NCBI RefSeq assembly: GCF_024343775.1
Contig: NZ_RJUF01000009.1
Coordinates: forward strand, 49,465-113,464
Direction of reading: 5' to 3'
DNA: 64,000 nucleotides
DNA from: Lacihabitans soyangensis
GTDB taxonomy: Bacteria; Bacteroidota; Bacteroidia; Cytophagales; Spirosomataceae
Shown: positions 26,925 to 34,749 of the stretch, piece after piece
How the letters are laid out: each line of letters begins with the position of its first letter
How positions within the stretch are numbered: the stretch's first letter is position 1
Position numbers and translations under genes: made by a program
Notes under the pieces: generated by a model
The model's database searches: none
What the model was told of the DNA's origin: nothing
What the model saw: the letters and a program-made list of their open reading frames with translations, nothing else

Positions 26925-27446
26925 ATGAGTAAGCAGCATTATAAAGGTTTAATATTTTTGTGTGTGGGTATTTTCTCTTTTAGTTCATGCTATAAAGAGC
27001 CTGATTTTTCTTTGTCGCCTGTCATAGAATTTGATTCTATTACTAAAGATATACGTCTGGATCAGTTTACGGGTGCCAAAAAAGACTCAATTATAGTTTC
27101 TGTAAAGTTTCAGGACGGAGACGGTGATTTGGGATTTAATGCGGAGGAAATTGGCAGCAAAGTGCCACAGACTGACTATAATTATGTGGTGAAATCTTTC
27201 AGAAAAATAAAGGGCGTTTTTACACAGTTTAATACGTTTGAAACACTTTCGGGATTTTATCCTAGACTCAAAACAGACGATAAAACAGGTCCAATTGAAG
27301 GAAAACTTCGATATAGAATAGAGATAGAAACGGCTTTTTGGCCTGTTAAAAGAGACACCGTTAAGTTTGAGGTATATATTAAAGACCGTGCAGGTAATCA
27401 AAGTAATACGGTAGAGACCACCCCGATCGTATTGAATCAGCTCTAG
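26925..27446 (+). CDS. hypothetical lipoprotein
   Basis: This 173-residue protein has a lipoprotein signal (Cys22 in FSSCYKEP). A single beta-sandwich-like region follows, with KFQDGDGDLGFN, VKFEVYIKDRAGNQSNTVETTPI. The DGDGDLG acidic loop and DRAGNQSN are typical of cadherin/Ig-like calcium-binding folds in Bacteroidetes surface lipoproteins. Function is unknown. It is divergent from the LuxE-like gene, with a 54-base spacer. Confidence 0.65.
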   Translation: MSKQHYKGLIFLCVGIFSFSSCYKEPDFSLSPVIEFDSITKDIRLDQFTGAKKDSIIVSVKFQDGDGDLGFNAEEIGSKVPQTDYNYVVKSFRKIKGVFTQFNTFETLSGFYPRLKTDDKTGPIEGKLRYRIEIETAFWPVKRDTVKFEVYIKDRAGNQSNTVETTPIVLNQL

Positions 27447-27562
27447 ACTCTAATTTTTTGCAAAATTCCGCCAAGAATTATAATTTCTACGATATAATTT
27501 CTTGATTATTTGGTGATTGGGGTAGAGGTTTTTATCTTGATAAAAAATACCCGATCTTCATC

Positions 27563-28777
27563 ATGAAAAAAATCTATTTAATTGGCCTTACTGTCCTCAT
27601 TTTTGCTTGTAAAGTAAACAAAACTCCAGAAACAGACCACCAAAAAAAGGCCGATGAATTGGCCCATAAATACATAATGGTCGACGGTCATGTGGATTTG
27701 CCTTACAGACTGAAAGTTAAGAATTTTCAGATGCAAAAGGAATTCACCGGTATTCCGGTAGAAACCAAAGAAGGTGATTTTGATTATAAAAGAGCCAAAA
27801 AAGGAGGACTATCTGCCCCGTTTATGTCGATTTACATACCTGCAAGTTATGATACGCAAGGAGCTCAAAAATTGGCCGATTCTCTCATAACGATGGTAAA
27901 TTACATAGCAACCGAAAAAAGCGACTACTTTGAAGTAGCCAAAACTCCCGCAGAAATTCGTGAAATATTCAAAAAGGGCAAAATAGCCCTCCCTATGGGT
28001 ATGGAAAACGGCTCACCGATAGGCGAAGTGGCAGATGTGGCCAAATACAGGGCTAAAGGTATCAGTTATATTACCCTAAGCCATGGAAAAGACAACCGAA
28101 TTTGTGACTCCAGTTACGACACCACCCACACTTGGAAAGGCCTCAGTCCTTTTGGCAAAGATGTAGTAAAAGCCATGGTGAAAGAAGGAGTTTTGGTGGA
28201 TATATCACATGTGTCCGATGATACTTTTTATCAGGTGGTAGAAATGTCTCCTGTTCCGGTAATCGCTTCTCATTCGTCGTCGAGGAAATTTACCCCTGAT
28301 TTTCAGCGGAATATGTCAGACGACATGATAACGAAATTGGGCAAAAATGGCGGGGTAATTATGATCAACTTCGGTTCAACATTCTTATCCAGCGAAGTGG
28401 CAGAATACAGAAAAAATCTACAAGCCGAAATCAAAAGTATTCTTGATAAAAAGGGTCTAAAAGCCCGTGACGAAGCCGCCGAACCCATCATAGATGAGTT
28501 TTTTGCAAAACATCCACTCGCATTTGCCGACGTTAAAAAAGTGGCAGACCATATAGACAACGTAGTGAAACTGGCTGGCATAGACCATGTAGGACTCGGT
28601 TCTGACTTTGATGGAGTCGGAAATAGCCTTCCAACCGGTCTGAAAGATGTAAGTGATTATCCAAACCTCTTGGCCGAACTTCTTAGACGCGGATATTCAG
28701 AATCTGATATTGAGAAAATTTGCTCTGGCAATATTTTTAGAGTTTGGGAGAAGGTGTTGGCCTATGCTGGTAAGTAA
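27563..28777 (+). CDS. M19 family membrane dipeptidase, lipoprotein
   Basis: This 404-residue protein has a lipobox (FACKVNK, Cys18) and the renal-dipeptidase fold. Zinc ligands are seen in MVDGHVDLPYR (His-x-Asp), GMENGSPIG (bridging Glu), VDISHVSDDTF (His) and VIASHSSSRKF (His), with HVGLGSDFDGVG near the C-terminus. It hydrolyses dipeptides, probably in the periplasm. An unusual spacer of about 60 residues (MQKEFTGIP...) follows the first metal motif. It is convergent with the TfoX-like gene, six bases apart. Confidence 0.92.
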   Translation: MKKIYLIGLTVLIFACKVNKTPETDHQKKADELAHKYIMVDGHVDLPYRLKVKNFQMQKEFTGIPVETKEGDFDYKRAKKGGLSAPFMSIYIPASYDTQGAQKLADSLITMVNYIATEKSDYFEVAKTPAEIREIFKKGKIALPMGMENGSPIGEVADVAKYRAKGISYITLSHGKDNRICDSSYDTTHTWKGLSPFGKDVVKAMVKEGVLVDISHVSDDTFYQVVEMSPVPVIASHSSSRKFTPDFQRNMSDDMITKLGKNGGVIMINFGSTFLSSEVAEYRKNLQAEIKSILDKKGLKARDEAAEPIIDEFFAKHPLAFADVKKVADHIDNVVKLAGIDHVGLGSDFDGVGNSLPTGLKDVSDYPNLLAELLRRGYSESDIEKICSGNIFRVWEKVLAYAGK

Positions 28778-28783
28778 ACCTCT

Positions 28784-29134
28784 TCAATCTTTCTTTTTCT
28801 TTTTTTTACTGGCCTGAGCCTTTGGGTTGTAGTCGAGACATTGTTCTATCCAGAAATCGAAATCGGCTTGGTTTCTTAGGCCGGTTTCATCTACTTGAAC
28901 AAAGGCCTTCATGGGTCGGCCAGTAAACATCATTTCGAAGCAACCTAGTTTTTCTAAAAGTTCAGGTTTCAAATCTGGATCAACTCTGCACATGAGGTCA
29001 TCTTTGATGATACCCACGCACATTTTATCATTCACCATAAAACACAAGCCACCCATCATGTGCTTTTCCTCTACATTATTGAGGTTTTGTAGGCTGGTGC
29101 GTATTCGGATGGCAAGGGATTGGGAGTAGGACAT
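28784..29134 (-). CDS. TfoX N-terminal domain protein
   Basis: This 116-residue protein consists of a TfoX/Sxy N-terminal domain: KHMMGGLCFMVNDKMCVGII, LMCRVDPD and FTGRPMKAFVQVDE, with a lysine-rich tail. In Proteobacteria the domain is part of a competence regulator; stand-alone copies in Bacteroidetes have no established role. Its 5' end faces the response-regulator gene, and a 24-base palindrome lies between them that could also affect this gene. Confidence 0.85.
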   Translation of the reverse strand: MSYSQSLAIRIRTSLQNLNNVEEKHMMGGLCFMVNDKMCVGIIKDDLMCRVDPDLKPELLEKLGCFEMMFTGRPMKAFVQVDETGLRNQADFDFWIEQCLDYNPKAQASKKKKKKD

Positions 29135-29191
29135 GGCAGTATAATATTAAAAGGCTCAAAAATACCTGAAAACCAGTAGTATAAAATCTTA

Positions 29192-29215
29192 AAAATACTG
29201 TCTAGACAGTATTTT
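29192..29215. promoter_or_regulatory. 24-base perfect palindrome, candidate operator (site 1)
   Basis: The palindrome is perfect over 24 bases, with core TACTGTCTAGACAGTA at 29196-29211. It lies between the divergent TfoX-like and response-regulator genes. There is no T tract in a position to make it a terminator of either gene. A 14/16 match to the core is found upstream of the histidine-kinase gene at 36589. Between this site and the start codon there is also a near direct repeat, TTAGAATAATATTTTGAA (29252-29269) and a similar copy at 29271-29289. Confidence 0.6.
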
Positions 29216-29324
29216 ATATCCTAGAATATCTTGTCAATTTTGCTTCAGATTTTAGAATAATATTTTGAATTTAGAATTATTATTTTGAAATTGAAAAGAA
29301 AAACCCGAAAAACCATTATAATCC

Positions 29325-29978
29325 ATGGAAGCCACTAGAATCCTAATAGCTGACGACCATCACCTTGTTGCCGAAAGTTTGAGTATGCTTTTGGGTACGG
29401 TTGATGGCTTCGAGATAGTTGGCACAGTAAACAATGGTTGGCAGGCACTTTCTTTTGCTGAAAAAAATACAGTAGACATCGTTTTGGCGGATTATCACAT
29501 GCCCTTGTTAAATGGCATAGAGATGACCATGCGTATGAAGGATACCTCACCAAAAACTAGGAGCATTATGCTGACCATGAGTGAGGAAGCCCAACATATA
29601 AAGGAAGCCTTGAAAGTGGGTATTTACGGCTATGTAATGAAAAGTGCCGAAAAGCCTGAGCTGATAAACGCCATAAGAACTGTAGCCAATGGCGAAAAGT
29701 ATTTTAGCGAGCGAATAGTAAAAAAACTAGCCGAAATACCAGAGTTCGAAAGCCCAAATGGAAAAACCCGAGTTGAAGACATAAACCCACTCACCAAACG
29801 CGAAATAGAAATACTAAAACTAATAACCGAAGACCTCAGCAACATAGAAATAGGCGACCGACTGCACATTAGCAGCACAACAGTAGAAACACACCGACGC
29901 AATCTGATGAAGAAATTGGGGGTAAACAGTGCGATTGGATTGATGCGGTGGGGGTTGAGGAATGGGGTGGTGGAATAG
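29325..29978 (+). CDS. NarL/LuxR-family response regulator
   Basis: This 217-residue protein has a receiver domain (ILIADDHHLVAESL, phospho-acceptor Asp56 in VLADYHMP, and the Lys of VMKSAEKPEL). A C-terminal LuxR-type helix-turn-helix at about 150-205 follows (LTKREIEILKLITEDLSN, TVETHRRNLMKKLGV). It is the natural partner of the HisKA_3 kinase encoded at the other end of the accessory cassette. The next gene in the same direction begins 21 bases after its stop, so it may be cotranscribed with the cassette. The palindrome at 29192 is a plausible autoregulatory binding site. Confidence 0.93.
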   Translation: MEATRILIADDHHLVAESLSMLLGTVDGFEIVGTVNNGWQALSFAEKNTVDIVLADYHMPLLNGIEMTMRMKDTSPKTRSIMLTMSEEAQHIKEALKVGIYGYVMKSAEKPELINAIRTVANGEKYFSERIVKKLAEIPEFESPNGKTRVEDINPLTKREIEILKLITEDLSNIEIGDRLHISSTTVETHRRNLMKKLGVNSAIGLMRWGLRNGVVE

Positions 29979-29999
29979 ATTAAATTTTCAAAAGAAATT

Positions 30000-31265
30000 A
30001 TGAAATATAGAATAATATTATGTTTATTAATACTTTGCTATCAATCATTTTGTCAAACGAAAATTGATTCTTCAAATAGCAAAACAAAAAAAAACTATAA
30101 ACTGGATTCCGTTAAATATAATTTCAATACAAATGAATTTGAAAACGTACCAACTAATTTGAAAGAGGGGGATAAAGTAAAGATTATTGTTACTAATGTT
30201 AATAGATTCTTGTATGAAGTAAAGCTTAATACCAAAAACAGGATTTTACAAAGTAATCCAAATTTCATTTTAGGGGGTATATTAACTAATCTTACGGAAA
30301 TAACTAAAAACCTCCCAAGTGGAATTATTTGGTCATTTACTTTATTAAACGACGACTTTTGTAATAGACTAAGCAAACAGTTTGACAAACTAAGTTCAAT
30401 TGAACAGGATTACTTTCAAAAATCATTAATTTCTATTAAGTCAAAAATTACTGAAAATGATTTAACTAAAATAGAGAGAATTGATGAAAATGTTTTAATT
30501 AATAACTTTGTCGAAATAAAAAAACTTGAAGACTCCATAAAAAAATACTCTGATAAAGATTGTGGAAAAGCAATAAAAGCAAAATTAGACGAAGCTAAAT
30601 TTCAAGAAAAATTCCAAAATTATACAACCTTTTTTATTAACATTGATGAGGGTCTATTTAACTTCATTAGTCCACCTATTGAGGCAAAGGGTGATTTTTT
30701 AGAACTAGATATACAAATTACACCTAGAACTTTTGAAAATAAAACTCCTTTCATAATTCCTTTGGAAAATGATAGCATTAAAGTAGCAATCCCGATTAAG
30801 TCAAATAGGTGGAAACTAAGTTTTAGTACAGGATTTTTCATTACAGGAGTTAAAGACGATTCAAAATATGGTTATAAACCATATTCTATTGGAGATTCTT
30901 TGTCTTATTTTAAATTGGAAAAAGAAAATAATGGAGACTCTAAGTACAGCTTAGGTATAGCTTCAAAAGCTCATTTCATGAGGACTATAAATAAAAACAC
31001 TAAAGCTGGTTTTTATCTAGGCCTAGGGTTACCTCTGCAGAAAAACCCAAACTTGTTTTTATCTTCAGGGGCTAGTATAGGTTTAGGGAAAAGAGAACAA
31101 ATTTTATTCAATTTTGGATATATTGGTGGAAACGTCAAAATTCCATCTTCCAATCTGAATCAGGATTTTAAATTCTCAAAACGTGACATTCCCATCGAAT
31201 ATGTAGACAAACTTAAAATAGGGTTTGTATGTTCGATTACTTTTAATGTTTTTACCATTAAATAA
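30000..31265 (+). CDS. hypothetical exported protein, beta-barrel-like C-terminus
   Basis: This 421-residue protein has a signal peptide (MKYRIILCLLILCYQSFC, cut before QTKID). The middle is helical and lysine-rich (about 80-200). The C-terminal 130 residues have strands typical of an outer-membrane barrel (FYLGLGLPLQ, ILFNFGYIGG) and end in FVCSITFNVFTIK. I recognise no family. It is strongly AT-rich, like the next three genes, follows the response regulator by 21 bases and precedes the 146-residue gene by 29 bases. It may be an export or immunity partner of the cassette; that is inference. Confidence 0.6.
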   Translation: MKYRIILCLLILCYQSFCQTKIDSSNSKTKKNYKLDSVKYNFNTNEFENVPTNLKEGDKVKIIVTNVNRFLYEVKLNTKNRILQSNPNFILGGILTNLTEITKNLPSGIIWSFTLLNDDFCNRLSKQFDKLSSIEQDYFQKSLISIKSKITENDLTKIERIDENVLINNFVEIKKLEDSIKKYSDKDCGKAIKAKLDEAKFQEKFQNYTTFFINIDEGLFNFISPPIEAKGDFLELDIQITPRTFENKTPFIIPLENDSIKVAIPIKSNRWKLSFSTGFFITGVKDDSKYGYKPYSIGDSLSYFKLEKENNGDSKYSLGIASKAHFMRTINKNTKAGFYLGLGLPLQKNPNLFLSSGASIGLGKREQILFNFGYIGGNVKIPSSNLNQDFKFSKRDIPIEYVDKLKIGFVCSITFNVFTIK

Positions 31266-31294
31266 TTTTTTTTCAAAATAAATTTTATAAAACT

Positions 31295-31735
31295 ATGACA
31301 ACATTAAGAAACATTCCTGCATTGTTCAAAACTTACACCACTGCCGCAGCCGCGAAAATTTCGGATTTAAAGGATAACATTAAACAAAATAATAATTTTG
31401 AAGACAAGGACTTAGATAGAATAGTATTTGGTATAAGATCTTGTGTTTTTATCTCACAACATAGATATAAAAATGATATTAAAGTAGTAAAGTTTAAAAA
31501 AAAGTCAAACCCAAAGAGTTTCGGATTTTCTTTTCATAAAAGTATTTTTGTGGAATACGATAAAAAAAACTCTCAAGTATTAGTTTTTTTGGATGCCTTG
31601 TCTCCAGACAATTATGACAAAACCATTCTTTCAAAAATATCCGAGACAGAATATATGTCCTTTGCTCCTGATGAAATTTTTTCAGAGTATGATAATAATA
31701 GATTATATACCTACACAGACGACCATAGTATTTAA
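31295..31735 (+). CDS. hypothetical small protein of the kinase-lyase cassette (candidate substrate)
   Basis: This 146-residue protein has no signal peptide, one cysteine (RSCVF) and an alanine-rich early segment (TYTTAAAAKISDLKD). A compact, probably folded middle follows, then a Tyr/Thr/Asp-rich tail (NRLYTYTDDHSI). I do not recognise it. Its position three bases before an APH-like kinase and a HopA1-like lyase makes it the best candidate in this locus for a substrate carrying a leader, or for a recognition protein. It lacks the cysteine-rich core of a typical lanthipeptide precursor, so the substrate might instead be encoded elsewhere. Confidence 0.6.
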   Translation: MTTLRNIPALFKTYTTAAAAKISDLKDNIKQNNNFEDKDLDRIVFGIRSCVFISQHRYKNDIKVVKFKKKSNPKSFGFSFHKSIFVEYDKKNSQVLVFLDALSPDNYDKTILSKISETEYMSFAPDEIFSEYDNNRLYTYTDDHSI

Positions 31736-31738
31736 GTA

Positions 31739-32788
31739 ATGAAACCGCAAACAGCCAAAAGTATTTTTCAATATCTGATAAATACTCCTATATTGGATAA
31801 TGAACAATTCTTACATGCCTTTAACAGCGGGTCATTAAAAATTATTGAGATAGACAATGAAAATAGAAATACTAATTTTATAATTTCGCTTGAGAACATA
31901 AGTATATTGTTACTAAAACAAGTGAGCCAAAATAGTGAATCAAGAAAGAAATCTTTAATCAATGAGGCTAATTTTCATGAATTATTAATTGAAAATAATT
32001 TAGAAAGTACTTTTGTTTTTTTTGATAAAGTTAACTTTATAATAATTCATAAATTTTATAATAAATATAATTCCATAAAAGTTGAACTGTTTTCGAATTA
32101 TGGCTCTAGTATTAAGTTCGCTAGAGATGCTGGAATAATTGTTCATAGTTTTCATGATCGGTTTTCTAAAATTAGAAAAAAAAATAAATATTTATCATAT
32201 TATAAACCGTTGTTATTAGATATCAACACTAGAAATAACCTGATACTTAAACTCAACAAAATAGAGAACATAAACATTAGAAGTCTTACCGATTTCATTG
32301 AGAAGGAAGAGGAATTATTCGAAGAAATTTCGAAATTGTGGATTTGTGATACTATAATTCATCGTGATTTAAAGTTTGACAATTTTATTATTAATGAAAA
32401 CGAAGATTTTAAACTTATTGACTGGGAATTGGCTGCCTTGGGTGATAGATATTGGGATATTGCGGGTTTTATTTATATTTTCATCAAAGAGAAATCAGGA
32501 AGCTTTTACACTGAACTGAATAAATATTTGTCTCTTACTAACCTGTTAGCTTATGCAAATGAATTTTTAAATATTTATAGAACGAGATTAGAAGTTAGTG
32601 AGGAAGTTTTTTTTAAGAAAGTTTTAGTTTTTTTTACCATTATGCTTATCGAAAATTACATCGCTGGAGTTGAAAATGATAAATGGGATGAACCCAAAAT
32701 ACATCTTGAATACCAAAGGGTATTGTACTTTAAAAGATTAATTGAAAATTTTAATAGTTCAGATTTTTCATATTCTTCTTTTTTATAG
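31739..32788 (+). CDS. APH-like phosphotransferase (class V lanthipeptide kinase-like)
   Basis: This 349-residue kinase-like protein belongs to the aminoglycoside-phosphotransferase/choline-kinase superfamily. It shows a candidate ATP lysine, Lys60 in ILLLKQ, and Glu76 in INEANFH. The catalytic loop is IIHRDLKFDNF (Asp210, Asn215), and the metal-binding Asp228 lies in LIDWELA. Stand-alone members of this family next to a HopA1-type lyase phosphorylate Ser/Thr of peptide substrates in class V lanthipeptide pathways. Here the start lies three bases after the small protein and the stop two bases before the lyase gene, so all three are one translational unit. An ordinary antibiotic or sugar kinase is the alternative. 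Confidence 0.8.
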   Translation: MKPQTAKSIFQYLINTPILDNEQFLHAFNSGSLKIIEIDNENRNTNFIISLENISILLLKQVSQNSESRKKSLINEANFHELLIENNLESTFVFFDKVNFIIIHKFYNKYNSIKVELFSNYGSSIKFARDAGIIVHSFHDRFSKIRKKNKYLSYYKPLLLDINTRNNLILKLNKIENINIRSLTDFIEKEEELFEEISKLWICDTIIHRDLKFDNFIINENEDFKLIDWELAALGDRYWDIAGFIYIFIKEKSGSFYTELNKYLSLTNLLAYANEFLNIYRTRLEVSEEVFFKKVLVFFTIMLIENYIAGVENDKWDEPKIHLEYQRVLYFKRLIENFNSSDFSYSSFL

Positions 32789-32790
32789 AC

Positions 32791-34749
32791 ATGGATGAAT
32801 TTGATTTAATAGTAAAAAAAATCAAAAAGGCTAAAATCACTTTAGACTCGATTGAAGAACCTGTCTTTTCAGTAAATTACTCTACGGTAGAAAGAGTAGT
32901 TTTAGATTTAAACAATAAAAAATATTTTAATTATTTTGGTCAATTAGATTATTTGCAAAGCATAATTTATCAAGCCTATTATAGTGAGACATATAGAAAA
33001 ACTGACCTTTCTTACTCAACCCCAAAAGATGAATTCAATGATTACATTTATTTAAACAGACCTGTAAAGGAAATAGAAAACGTCGATGTAAATTGGGAGT
33101 TTAACAGAAAAAGGAATGTTTTAAGAAAAAAAAGTGAGTCGTATTTCGCAAAAACAGGAGAATTTATCTTGTCAGCCTCCTTAAACAAAATAAGAGGTGC
33201 GAAAAATGAATTTTTCAAAAAGGCTGTTTCACTTTTTCCTCACTTCAAGTTCACAGAAGATTTTAAGGAAGGTGAAAAAGGGTACAATTGGATTATAGGA
33301 AAATATCAAAAATTTGATGAATACACTTTGAGGTTTTATTTAAATATTTTACCGAAAAAAGAGTTAATTTCGGAGTTGTTAAAGTTTCTTCAAGACCAAT
33401 TTGATTCAAGGCAAATTCCTTTTTCTTATAAGTTTTTATCAAACCCTTCTGATTACTATGGTAGGACTGACGTCTCTGTTTTATATGTGCCAAGAAAAAA
33501 CTCCCTAGCAGTTTTTAAAATTATAGCGGATTTGCATCTAAAATTTAGAGACTCAAAGTTATTTAAGAGTTCTGTTCCTATGTTTACAAGAAAGCTGGCA
33601 CCTGGAATCGGCTTTGGTGAAAACCCTGATGATAGATTATTTACAAGCTTTGGGAGTTATAGAGCTATTGCCATTAATTTAATAGCTTTCGATTATTTTC
33701 TAAACAAAAAGAGTTTCGAAGACTTCAATTCTAATTATTTACGGCATAAATTAGACTATTTCAGTCTTAAAAAGAATAACACACTTAGTGGGCCAGTTGT
33801 GACCACTGGTATACCCTTTAAACTTTTTACTAATTTTGATTTCAATAATTGGATTTCCGAATCCTCAGTCTCGAAATTAAAAAGCGATAGTTCTGCAACC
33901 AAAGGCAATAGTTTTTGGACTGAACGATTTTATGTCAATCATGATTCCAATTATGACTATAAACATGAAATAGTTTTTTTTGAAAAAATATTAGATTATT
34001 CCAAAAGCTCTCCTTCTAAAATTATTAACCCAACAACATCGGATTATCTTGAAATAGCTATCAAAATTGGTAATTATATAACCAATGAGGCATATTGTTA
34101 TCCAGACTCCACAAATGAGGAATTAAACTGCAACTGGATTAGTTGCTTTGGTATGGAAAGAACCATTTATTATGGTAATCAAGAATCTCGAAAGTTTACA
34201 TTCAAATCTTTAGATAATTCACTTCTTGAAGGGAAAATAGGTGTAGCTCATTTTTTGATAAATTTATTTAGAGCCACTAGTGATAAATTTCATTATACGT
34301 TGGCGTATAGGGCCATTAAAGCTTCAACGAAACCTAATGACAATTACGATTTACAATGGTTTTTTAAAGTAAATCCTAGTTTTCGAACGAATCAAGAGTT
34401 TCTAAAAATCAAGAAACAAGATTTTATTCTAAGAAAAGACACAAAGTTCTCTCGAGATAATGAAATAAGTTCAATTAATAAAATATTCGATAAACTCGTT
34501 TTTACTGATGAGGTATTAGATCAAGGCGAATATGATGAAGTTGAAATATTTATGGACAACTTTTCATCAAGTAATACGTTTTTAAATTTTCAAGGGAATG
34601 AGGAAATATGTTTGACTTTAAAAGAAGGCTATTCACTTGTTGGCTATGCTTTTCTAAGGTTGACAAATAGAAAGAAATTCAAAAAACTGCCCTTTCAAGT
34701 AGAGTATAACCAAAACCTCGTGCCTTCATTCATGGTTGATTCTATCTGA
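32791..34749 (+). CDS. HopA1-like lyase fused to a reduced LanC-like region
   Basis: This is a 652-residue protein. Residues about 180-295 carry the HopA1-family pattern: RFYLN (181-185), IPFSYKFL, RTDVSVLYVP (225-234) and KLAPGIGFGENPDD (268-281), then FGSYR. HopA1-type domains eliminate phosphate from phospho-Ser/Thr. From about 415 the sequence resembles LanC-like cyclases: DYLEIAIKIGNYI, CNWISCFG, LLEGKIGVAHFLINLF (478-493), and a late GYSLVGYAFLRLTN near the end. The zinc-ligand motifs of true cyclases (WCxG, CHG) are not visible and the middle is shortened, so cyclase activity is doubtful. The last 55 bases overlap the convergent histidine-kinase gene. Confidence 0.75.
   Translation: MDEFDLIVKKIKKAKITLDSIEEPVFSVNYSTVERVVLDLNNKKYFNYFGQLDYLQSIIYQAYYSETYRKTDLSYSTPKDEFNDYIYLNRPVKEIENVDVNWEFNRKRNVLRKKSESYFAKTGEFILSASLNKIRGAKNEFFKKAVSLFPHFKFTEDFKEGEKGYNWIIGKYQKFDEYTLRFYLNILPKKELISELLKFLQDQFDSRQIPFSYKFLSNPSDYYGRTDVSVLYVPRKNSLAVFKIIADLHLKFRDSKLFKSSVPMFTRKLAPGIGFGENPDDRLFTSFGSYRAIAINLIAFDYFLNKKSFEDFNSNYLRHKLDYFSLKKNNTLSGPVVTTGIPFKLFTNFDFNNWISESSVSKLKSDSSATKGNSFWTERFYVNHDSNYDYKHEIVFFEKILDYSKSSPSKIINPTTSDYLEIAIKIGNYITNEAYCYPDSTNEELNCNWISCFGMERTIYYGNQESRKFTFKSLDNSLLEGKIGVAHFLINLFRATSDKFHYTLAYRAIKASTKPNDNYDLQWFFKVNPSFRTNQEFLKIKKQDFILRKDTKFSRDNEISSINKIFDKLVFTDEVLDQGEYDEVEIFMDNFSSSNTFLNFQGNEEICLTLKEGYSLVGYAFLRLTNRKKFKKLPFQVEYNQNLVPSFMVDSI

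Noticed and set aside
29192..29215. 24-base palindrome as a terminator
   Set aside because: It lies between two divergent genes, where no transcript has to end, and a related site is found upstream of the kinase gene, so an operator is more likely.
31295..31735. Classical lanthipeptide precursor
   Set aside because: The 146-residue protein has one cysteine and no Ser/Thr/Cys-rich core after a leader, so it is listed only as a candidate partner or substrate.
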